From Eurosta solidaginis (Eukaryota; Arthropoda; Insecta; Diptera; Tephritidae), in contig NC_090321.1 in assembly GCF_040869045.1 (NCBI RefSeq), forward strand, positions 33,229,426-33,293,425: a stretch of DNA of 64,000 bases, read 5' to 3'. Below the pieces are notes generated by a model. That model did no database searches. It saw only the letters and a list, made by a program, of their open reading frames with translations, and was not told where the DNA came from. The first letter of the stretch is position 1. Each line of letters starts with the position of its first letter. Position numbers and translations under genes: made by a program. This document shows, in pieces, positions 56,456 to 64,000 of the stretch.

Positions 56456-57442
56456 TATATAATTTATTTTTGATTAATTAAGCTTCATTACTGCTATCAA
56501 CGAGGTGTTTATTTCTCACAATAAACAGCTGTTGGTTTTGGTTGTACCACCTTGGAGATTTTTTTCAACCACCTCAAATCGATATGCAATGTAGGATATC
56601 AACTGTAGAAATGTGTTGAATATTAATGACGTTGGAGATCAACTTGAAAACTTTTAATTTTACAAAATTTCTCAAAGGTTGGATAGTGACTGGAGAATGA
56701 AGTTGGATAGCAACTCGAGAACTATCTGGTTTAAGAATAATTAAATAATGATGTTTGATATCACTTTCGGAACTAGAAGCATAGTTCGCTGGAGAACTTT
56801 TTTTCCATGTTTGTTGGGTAAACAAAATCCAGCTGTTGCCATATCTACAAATTACACTGGATCAAAAATTCCAATTTTTTTTCTGCACCAGAGACGCCAA
56901 TTTGGTCCACTTAATCGTATATATCTCAAGAACGAATTGAGCAATTCTAAAACGGTTTGAAACTTTTAAAATGTAATAAAATTTCTATAAACTGTGCATA
57001 CAACACTTTTTGCTAGGCCGTGAAGATTCAAAGATAACGAACAATCATTACGGATTGTTTTCATTTTTTTTGTGAAAATATAAAAAAATTTGTACTTTGC
57101 GAGGAAGGATCTCGAAAACTTTTTATTTTTTTGCAGATTTGTTTTTTCTCTCTAAGCTCTCTTTCATTATAAAAAAATAAGCTTTCATTCAACAAAATCG
57201 ATGAACTAATACAAAAGTTATAAGCATTTAAGTAAATATATCCATTTAATACTTAATAGCGAATATTGAGATATTTTCACCAAATTCGTTATAAGGGCTT
57301 ATCTGAACCCAGAATAAATTGGTATTTGGAGTGAAATCGGATGATAACTACAAAGAGCCGCAAATCAATTTTACAAATATTATTAATCATAAATTAAACC
57401 GCTAAACCTATCATAACAAATTTACTATAAGGAGTAGGACGG

Positions 57443-57614
57443 TATGTCCTAGAAGGTTTCATGTGCTCATACCAAATCGTTCGCGAGATGGTCGGGCTTA
57501 TACCTTAGTGGTGCTTGCAACCGCAACTTACCGGATTTATATCCGGCAAATGACCATCAATATCGATAACACTCCACAAAACCTTCGGGAAATGTGTTCA
57601 TCGCTACAACGACA
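57443..57614 (+). repeat. SINE family A, copy 5 (3' half)
   Basis: CGAGATGGTCGGGCT, CCGGATTTATATCCGG, then CGATAACACTCC and a CGCTACAACGACAAC tail. 5'-truncated. Confidence 0.7.
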
Positions 57615-58526
57615 ACATGTTTGCGACGAGTTGAAACCCAAATTAATTTTTTTTATCGGATAAATGACAGTACATCTCCTTGGATATGAATTCCGTAAAT
57701 TACTGCATATGGAATCTGCATACAAAATTTAAGGGAATTCGCTCCATTTATTTTTAATCTAGCGCGATGCAATATTTAAGCAATGGCTCGCGCTTTTCTC
57801 GCTGTAGCTCAGAAAATGTTGAGCGCATGGAAAAATATTTCAAAAAAGGCTTGCGGAAAATTTCATTATGTACACCGTCGTACTGGGCGGTAAAAGTGAG
57901 CAAGCAATACTAAGCGAGATATTTGCGAAAAACTAAATTTTGCGACATTTGATCTCGAATACCTTAATAGCCACGTCACATGTTCATGAGTTCTGAGTAA
58001 AATATAACATCGTCACAATCGCGCAAGATGTTGCCTTTGTAAATATAAAGAAACTTTAGATTTAGCATTTAAAACTTATTTCGCCTTGCCCATTCACATA
58101 CAAAATTTCGCAAAGCACTGCTAACATATTTTGAATTGTATATTGTTCGAAAAGTGCCAACGAGTGGAAAAAATAATAACATTTCTGAAAGTCTGAATTG
58201 CTCAATTCGTTCTTGAGATATATATGATTAAGTGGACCAAATTTTTTTTAAACCGTTATTCGTAAATATCTCAAAAACTTTACCATAGAATTAAAAATAA
58301 CCTTGATAGGAATATCATAATGCCGTCTCTGGTGCATTTTGGCTTTAAACCAGTATTATCTAGAATCTAGATAATAAAAAACCATTGATGCCGCATAAAA
58401 AAGCAAGGGCGGCCTTAAACTTTGACTGAAAACCTGCTCAGTAGTTTAACTGGAATTTAAATTTGACTAGAGTTTAAGCAAACTTAGTTTAAGCTTAGCT
58501 TAACCAACTACTGAAAAACCGGCCCT

Positions 58527-58873
58527 AAGAGCGCTATTAGCTTTAAATATTTTTTTGGAATGTGGTAAATATTGTTGAGCTATTTAAATATTATACGCCC
58601 TTTGTGCCAATTTGACATACATAATTTCGAGTTTTCCAAACACCATTGTGTGTTTATAAATTTAGTGGGATGTTATTCAAGGACCCCTAGCCACAACAAT
58701 TATATTTATATGCTTTTAACATGCTTCTTTAGGCACAATCTAATGATTTCATAACGGATCTAATAGCCTGATCAGTGGCCCAACTATCGGCTCCATGTTC
58801 CTTACCCAATAACACTTCAGTGCACAATCGTTTTAGTACCAACCTAACTTGTAATCGGGTGCACAGGGTCTTA
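58527..58873. other. Intergenic DNA
   Basis: Nothing recognised; the 60-codon frame 58572-58754 has no motif. Confidence 0.4.
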
Positions 58874-59050
58874 TGTTGTTGCTGTTGTAGCGATAAGGAC
58901 ACTACGCACAGGTTTAGGGCATGTTATCGATGTTGATGGTCCTTTGCCGGATATAGATCCGGTACGTTCCGGTAACAAGCACCATTGAGGTACTAGCCCG
59001 ACCATCTCGAGAACGATTTAATAAGACCACATTGAACCTTCTATGCTATT
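58874..59050 (-). repeat. SINE family A, copy 6 (3' half)
   Basis: GTTGCTGTTGTAGCGATAAG (complemented tail), CCGGATATAGATCCGG and TAGCCCGACCATCTCG, then homology ends near CTTCTATGC. 5'-truncated. Confidence 0.7.
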
Positions 59051-59507
59051 TTACACTAAACGATTTTGGGATTGTTTTTTTGACTTTCACCCAAATTATA
59101 AAGCAGTTAATGGTTGAATGTCAAGAAATCGCCCAGAAAATCGACTCGTTACTGTAAAACGACTCACATTTTAACTGTCGTCTTCGCTTTCTCTTCATTA
59201 TTATCCCCACCACATCATTATCATGACCATCGTCATTAAAACTGTTCTTCTTGTGTTAGCTCATACCCTATGTCATCTAACTTTTCCCAATGGGTATTTA
59301 CAAGCCACAAAAGCGGTGGAAGATTGGCGCAAAGGTGCAAAAATGGCAAAAATACGATACAAATTCTCAGAGCAAGGAGTGGGAAGGTACCGAGCATATT
59401 CTAGGCTTGCTCTGTTGTCTCACAGATAGCTTAACAGTATCTTACTTTGCAAAATTTTTTTATTCGAAATAAGGGTTTGGCAACTTGAACCTTTTCAGAT
59501 AAGATCT
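59051..59507. other. Intergenic DNA
   Basis: Two overlapping frames (59223-59429 and 59290-59472) have no recognised motif. Otherwise nothing is supported. Confidence 0.4.
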
Positions 59508-59519
59508 CTACACCATTTC

Positions 59520-60130
59520 CAGTTGTAAATGATAAAGCGTCAGATATAAATGCGAAAGCGTCGTATGGAAATGAGAATAGTCAATTGTAAATGCGAAAGC
59601 GTCACTTTGATATGAGAATAGTCGCTTGTAAATGAGAAAACTGTAAATGAAATTTCGAAAGCATCAATTGTAATTAAGAATATTCAGTTGTAAATGAGAA
59701 TAGTGAATTTTAAATGCGAAAGCGTCCTTTGGAAATGTTATAGTCCATTGTAAATGCGAAAGTGTCACATGGAAATGTGAACAGTCACTTGTAAATGAGA
59801 ATAGTCAGTTGTAAATGAGAATAGTGAATTGTAAATGCGAAAGGGTCATTTGTAAATGAGATTAGTCAATTGCAAATACGAAAGCGTCACATGAAAATGC
59901 GAATAGTCACTTGTAAATGAGAAAGCGTCATTGGAAAATTAGAAAGCGTCAGATGTAATTTCGAAAGCATCAGTTGTAAATGCGAAAGCGTCATATGGAA
60001 ATGAGAATAGTCTTGTAAATGAGAAAGCATCATTTGTAATTGAGAATACGTCAATTATAAATAAGAGAGTATCACTTGAAAATGCAAAAGCGTCATATGC
60101 AAATGAGAATAGTCACTTGTAAATGAGAGA
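59520..60130 (+). repeat. 20-bp tandem array, left arm
   Basis: About 30 units with two interspersed types ending GAATAGTCA and GAAAGCGTCA. Units are 17-20 bp with substitutions, so the array is old or loosely homogenised. Confidence 0.85.
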
Positions 60131-60310
60131 GCAGATCCATATTTATTGCTTATATAACTTAAAACCGTGGTTATCTTTTTGGATGGTATCTAAAAACTAT
60201 TTACTTCACTAAAATAATAGTAGGTATTAATAAGGCTTTGTTGACTATTCCCAATGTGTCCCTCGGACTTCGGACTCCTTATGCATTTTTTGAAGAATAC
60301 ACAAAGGGTT

Positions 60311-60727
60311 GTTGTTATAGCTACAAGGACACTCCCCGAAGGCCTTGGGGAATGTTATCGATGTAGATGGTCCTTTGCAGGATGCAGATGCGGTACGTTC
60401 TGGTAACAAGCGCTATAAAGGTACTAGCCTGACCATCTCGAGAACTATTTGGTATGACCACATGCAACCTTCTAGGCCATTAACGCCCTCCCACCCCGTA
60501 GATCCATCAGGAGTTCGGGGTCGCCAGAACCTGGGCTATTAATGAAACAATATTCGCCACGGGTAGCTGAAGTTTAGAATTGGAGTGGAGAAGCTATATA
60601 TTGCGCTGGCAATCCCTTGCGAGGGTTGCGCTACACAACCCCTTGAATCGATTTCGTATTTTAGTCGCCTCTTACGACAGGCATACCTACCGCGGGTATA
60701 TTCTATGACCCTTAACCCGCTGGGGCG
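60311..60727 (-). repeat. SINE family A, copy 7 (full length)
   Basis: From GTTGTTATAGCTACAAGGAC (tail, mutated) to GGGTATATTCTATGACCCTT then AACCCGCTGGG at the 5' end. It lies in the middle of the foldback-like element. It carries an extra GCAATCCCTTGCGAGGGTTG segment that can fold. No clear target duplication. Confidence 0.75.
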
Positions 60728-60844
60728 AGAAGTTCAAGTTCTTGTACAGTGGTGGGAAATGGGTAATGATAGGGAATCATTACATTATACTTTTACATAA
60801 AATTGACAAATTTTATTCTTACAAAAAAATAAGTCTTTCGAATT

Positions 60845-61500
60845 TTCATTTAATGCTGTCTCATTCAAAATTTACTTCTATATAACGCTTTCGCATTTGC
60901 AATTGACTATTCTCATTTCTGTATAACGCTTTTGCATTTTTAAGTGATACTTTTTTATTTTTCAATTACAAATGCTGCTTTCGCATTTTCATTTGATGCT
61001 TTCTTATTTAAAAATTACTATTCTCATTTACATATTACGCTTTCGCATTTACGATTGACTATTCTCATTTACAAGTGACTATTCTCAATTACAATGACGC
61101 TTTCTAATTTCCAAAGACGCTTTCTCATTTACAAGTGAATGTTCACATTTCCGTGTGACGCTTTCGCATTTACAATTGACTAATCTCATTCCCAAATTAC
61201 GCTTTTGCATTTACTATGCACTATTCTCAATCACAACACACTATTCTCAATTATAAATGACACTTTCGCGTTTATAATTTACTATTCTTATTTACATGTG
61301 ACTTTTCTGATATCAAAGTGATGCTTTCGCATTTAGAATTGACTATTCTCAATTCCATATAACGCTTTCGAAGTTGCATTTGACGCTTTCTAATTTAAAA
61401 CTGACTAATCTCATTTACAATGTACTAATCTTATTTTCAAATTACGCTTTCTCATTTTAAAGTAACTATTCTCATTTCCAAAAGACGCTTTCTCATTTAC
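60845..61500 (-). repeat. 20-bp tandem array, right arm
   Basis: Complement of the left-arm unit: TGACGCTTTCGCATTTACAA and TGACTATTCTCATTTACAA alternate for about 33 units. Confidence 0.85.
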
Positions 61501-61517
61501 AACTGGAAATGGTGTAG

Positions 61518-61712
61518 TAGTAAGCTATAAGGACTAGGGGTTTAATCGTTATTTCAGCGAAAACCCAAAAACCTGGAATTAACCCTTGAGAATAAAATAC
61601 TAATAAAAATGTGTAGCTCTCTTTTCCTTTTCCTTTCTGCTAATTCGTATATTGATGTTGTTGCCTACAAACAAAAATCTGTCACACAAAAAAATTGTTT
61701 GAAAATGTTTAA
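61518..61712 (+). promoter_or_regulatory. Upstream region / 5' UTR of the 579-codon gene
   Basis: The spacer between the foldback-like element and the gene is only 195 bp. It contains ATAAAATACTAATAAAAATG (possible TATA-like words near 61590-61610) and a pyrimidine stretch TCTCTTTTCCTTTTCCTTTC (about 61617-61637) that could be a splice acceptor tract for an upstream leader exon. Neither is established. Confidence 0.3.
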
Positions 61713-63452
61713 ATGAAAATAAATCTTTTAAAAATAATAAAGATGACGATACGTAGTCGGCAGCCGTTGCTATATTTCCTACTTCTCATCTTGCTGTTGC
61801 AGTGGTCCACCAACAAAAAGAGTGATGGTGCAGCAATATATCTACGCGGCAGCAACTACGTCGATCCTTTCTATCACGATCTAAATTATTATGATGCGCT
61901 CGCCAATCTCGAATATGACGCAGATCCTAGCGATGCTGAAGGAACTCTGAAACAACAAACGCCAATCGACGATGTACAGTTGGATTTAGATGAAGGCGAC
62001 TCAGCGCAATCGGTAGACTCGGATTTACGAGAACCAGAAACAATGGATCATGAAGAGCGCGGTGACAACGAGAGAATAGATGGTCTGATATTGATGGACA
62101 ACGATAATGCGGCTAATCGGAAACGCAATACAATTGAAAGTACACAACAAGAACAAAAGGCTTCACTAACCTGCCACGCGCAAACTCCTCAACAACAAGC
62201 GTGTTTAGATGCAGCAGTGAAGAACACCAAAGATACAATTGAACATGTTACAACATTGATTAAGCGCATGCGCGAACATGCTGTGTCAATTGTAAAGGAT
62301 GTTAATGAATTGGAGGGGGATTTTTTGGGGGCTTGTCAAGATGACCGACCCAAAAACATTTGTTCTAATAAACCGCCAGTGAGTAAAGGCAAGTGTAAAG
62401 CTTCATATGGCATTGGTGTAGGTGATGAATTAGGCGGTGCTGGAGGTGGGGGATCTATGGAAGATGGCGCTGGGGGTTTTAAGCGTATTTATATTGGTCA
62501 GGAAAACAACCAAAATAGTAATAATAATAATAATTATGGCAATAGTGATAACGAAAATAACAATGAGTACAACAACAATCAAAATAAAGTATCTTACGGA
62601 AACAACTACCAATACAGCAACGACAACCGAAACCCCAACGAAAACCCCTACAATTCTGATGGCTTGAATGGAGGTCAACGCGGGGACAACAACAACAGCA
62701 ACAACAACAATGGCGGTAATGAAGGAGGCAGCAGTAATCCAAACGTCAATACGAATACAAATTCCAACCCGAACTCGAAGGGTGCACCCACCAAACCACG
62801 TATACTCATGAACGAATTTGCTATGCCCATACAGACTGACTCATCCGATATGTCCCATAGCGATATTGTTGAACAGGCCCAATATGCAGTAAATGCTTGG
62901 AAAAATCAAATTGAAGAGTGTAAGCGTGTCCTGGATGATGCAATGTACCATGCGGTGCAACAACACCAAGCAGCTATTAACGCCGAAAAAAATCCCACAG
63001 TGCAGCATGTTGTTAATCCTATCAAATCGCCCGATGAGGCGGCAGGTTTGCGGCCAGTGTATGCAGCACCGCCAGCAGCAGCATCGATAACACCTGTACA
63101 TAGCAGGAACGCAAAAGATAATAACAACAACAATAAGAATATTGATAATGTGAACCACAATAACATCATCACTAGTGACATCGCTAGCTCATTGTCGCAA
63201 GACAAAGGTAGTGACGCTGCAACTTTAAAAGGCATTGATGACAAATTTACCGACGACAAACTAGCTTTTCCCGTGGTCGAAGGTTCAAAAGCGGTGCGTG
63301 GTGATAATAATAACGATGCCGACAGCGGTATAAACGATAGCACGAATAATAAACGTAATGAGGATGCAAAAAAGTGTCGCAGTGACACAGTGACAAAAAA
63401 GAATCGCGCTGTTGCGCCACTCTTAAACGTGTTGTCGCGCATGGGATTTTAA
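61713..63452 (+). CDS. Secreted Asn-rich protein of unknown function, 579 aa
   Basis: Single open frame ending GCGCATGGGATTTTAA. Two possible starts: Met1 (61713) or Met11 (61743); the latter gives a compact signal peptide, TIRSRQP then LLYFLLLILLLQW, cleaved near residues 35-41. Then: Tyr/Asp-rich acidic stretch (about 45-130, LNYYDALANLEYDADPSDAE), a likely helical segment 150-207 (LTCHAQTPQQQACLDAAVK...LIKRMREHAVSIVKDVNEL), Gly-rich 240-255, low-complexity Asn-rich 262-355, a second helical segment 383-425 (HSDIVEQAQYAVNAWKNQIE...LDDAMYHAVQQHQAAINAE), another Asn tract 469-484, and a basic C-terminus. Seven Cys: 154, 164, 208, 217, 228, 403, 555. It is probably extracellular. The Asn runs are AAT/AAC repeats. 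No family recognised and no transposon motif; strand-opposite frames are shadows. The leader may be spliced. Confidence 0.8.
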   Translation: MKINLLKIIKMTIRSRQPLLYFLLLILLLQWSTNKKSDGAAIYLRGSNYVDPFYHDLNYYDALANLEYDADPSDAEGTLKQQTPIDDVQLDLDEGDSAQSVDSDLREPETMDHEERGDNERIDGLILMDNDNAANRKRNTIESTQQEQKASLTCHAQTPQQQACLDAAVKNTKDTIEHVTTLIKRMREHAVSIVKDVNELEGDFLGACQDDRPKNICSNKPPVSKGKCKASYGIGVGDELGGAGGGGSMEDGAGGFKRIYIGQENNQNSNNNNNYGNSDNENNNEYNNNQNKVSYGNNYQYSNDNRNPNENPYNSDGLNGGQRGDNNNSNNNNGGNEGGSSNPNVNTNTNSNPNSKGAPTKPRILMNEFAMPIQTDSSDMSHSDIVEQAQYAVNAWKNQIEECKRVLDDAMYHAVQQHQAAINAEKNPTVQHVVNPIKSPDEAAGLRPVYAAPPAAASITPVHSRNAKDNNNNNKNIDNVNHNNIITSDIASSLSQDKGSDAATLKGIDDKFTDDKLAFPVVEGSKAVRGDNNNDADSGINDSTNNKRNEDAKKCRSDTVTKKNRAVAPLLNVLSRMGF

Positions 63453-63786
63453 TTTAATATATACACTCGTTTTTATTTGATATTTTATTTTAATATAAAA
63501 TAGATTTCTTTATATTATTTAGCCCTTGTTAAATTTTATATATTTAGCGCTCAATCTAATGTGTATATTTTCGACGATTGTGATTCTTAAATTAATATAT
63601 ATACTTAATTATTTTAAAATATATTTCTGCTGGTCGTTATTAGGCTGGGTTGTTCGTTTATTACTGATTTGTAAATATATTAGTTGATATATCAAGTGAA
63701 AAAGTATTAAAATATCTTTATATGTGCCATCTTTAGACCAAGTTCACCAAGTACGCAAATTTAACTCCTGTAGTGGAACTCCATAC
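63453..63786 (+). other. 3' UTR / downstream AT-rich region
   Basis: Very AT-rich (ATATATAC, AATATAAAATAG). No perfect AATAAA; AATATA variants near 63454 and 63489 could serve for polyadenylation. Confidence 0.35.
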
Positions 63787-63925
63787 TGTGACGAATATTA
63801 GCATCACTAAGCGATACTATCATCACTAAGCCGATACTAAGCAGCCACTCGTATGTACGTAAACAAATCAACCATCATTTACACATGCATACAAGGCAGC
63901 GAGATATACTCACAAACACAAATCA
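63787..63925 (+). mobile_element. LTR family, copy e (5' part)
   Basis: TGTGACGAATATTAGCATC start, CCACTCGTATGTACGTAAAC and CATACAAGGCAGCGAGATAT match copies a and d. Homology ends near 63925, where different sequence (CACACCCAGAAGATTGCGC) follows to the end of the window. Confidence 0.65.
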
Positions 63926-64000
63926 CACCCAGAAGATTGCGCATTGACGAGTTCAAAATTGCTTCGTTCTGCGCATCTACGCCACACTTGACTGCTTGAG

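Larger units (their letters stand above)
55648..58526. mobile_element. TIR element with GGCCGGTTTTTCAGTA ends
   Basis: Left AGGCCCGGTTTTTCAGTA and complemented right AGGGCCGGTTTTTCAGTA. Similarity persists for about 120 bp through GTTAAACT, GCTTAAAC and a second TTTTCAGT. Subterminal TTTAAGCTTAGC-like inverted words are present at both ends. 2.9 kb, no transposase frame. It encloses a SINE B (56095-56455) and a SINE A piece (57443-57614). 57290-57440 resembles the end modules of mini-me-like copy 7. No target duplication recognised. Confidence 0.6.
59508..61517. mobile_element. Foldback-like element; arms are 20-bp tandem arrays
   Basis: Terminal inverted repeats of 34 bp (59508-59541 and 61484-61517, 33 of 34 matching) start CTACACCATTTCCAG. 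Inward from each end runs an array of a 20-bp unit, TTGTAAATGAGAATAGTCA plus one base, alternating with TTGTAAATGCGAAAGCGTCA. The left array (59520-60130) is forward and the right array (60845-61500) is its complement. The middle (60131-60844) is non-repetitive apart from SINE A copy 7. This is the organisation known for Drosophila FB elements, whose TIRs are short tandem repeats. No transposase; no 9-bp duplication recognised. Confidence 0.8.

Overview
The window is eukaryotic, AT-rich and dominated by transposable elements and their relics. Mariner, jockey/I/R1-type LINEs, Gypsy-like solo LTRs and a (GTCY)-bearing repeat resembling the dipteran 'mini-me' elements point to a fly. The very abundant tRNA-derived SINE and the CAA-tailed SINE suggest a tephritid fruit fly; this is recognition by eye, not a database result. 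There is no bacterial content, CRISPR array or canonical tRNA/rRNA gene.

Host genes are few. The only convincing protein-coding gene is a 579-codon, signal-peptide-bearing, Asn-rich secreted protein at 61713-63452 (+). Weaker evidence exists for a leftward promoter with a 5'-UTR-like tract at 1-592, for leftward 5'-UTR-like sequence at about 47900-48690, and for a small two-exon ORF at 21968-22237 (+).

Layout. 976-3027: a mariner with a SINE (14-bp duplication) and a LINE RT fragment inside it. 5304-14290: two long mini-me-like copies with internal 128/130-bp minisatellites, separated by a near-perfect 280-bp-arm palindrome (9181-9794). 14.7-18.5 kb: a MITE, a GTCY repeat and a graveyard of LINE fragments. 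19.4-25.6 kb: SINE, MITEs, LTR copies, a 500-bp-arm inverted repeat (22411-23690) and a LINE fragment. 26.2-29.3 kb: a 3-kb element with CACTG-type inverted ends and a smaller TIR element nested in it. 31.0-36.8 kb: two mini-me-like copies facing each other as a giant inverted repeat. 36.8-46 kb: LTR, LINEs, MITEs, and a LINE/mini-me nest that produces a chimeric 362-codon ORF. 46.1-51.8 kb: a Tc1-like TIR pair around relics, a divergent mini-me-like copy, and a self-nested MITE. 52.4-55.3 kb: a solo LTR with a LINE nested in it (both with exact target duplications), then a decayed LINE split by a SINE. 55.6-58.5 kb: a TIR element carrying a tRNA-SINE with an 11-bp duplication. 59.5-61.5 kb: a foldback-like element whose inverted arms are arrays of a 20-bp unit. 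63.8 kb: start of another LTR.

The most unusual items are the foldback-like element, the two long hairpin-capable inverted repeats, the expanding minisatellite inside the mini-me-like family, and the 3' tail shared by a SINE and a LINE, which suggests a mobilisation pair. No multi-gene functional system is visible; the interest lies in repeat architecture.
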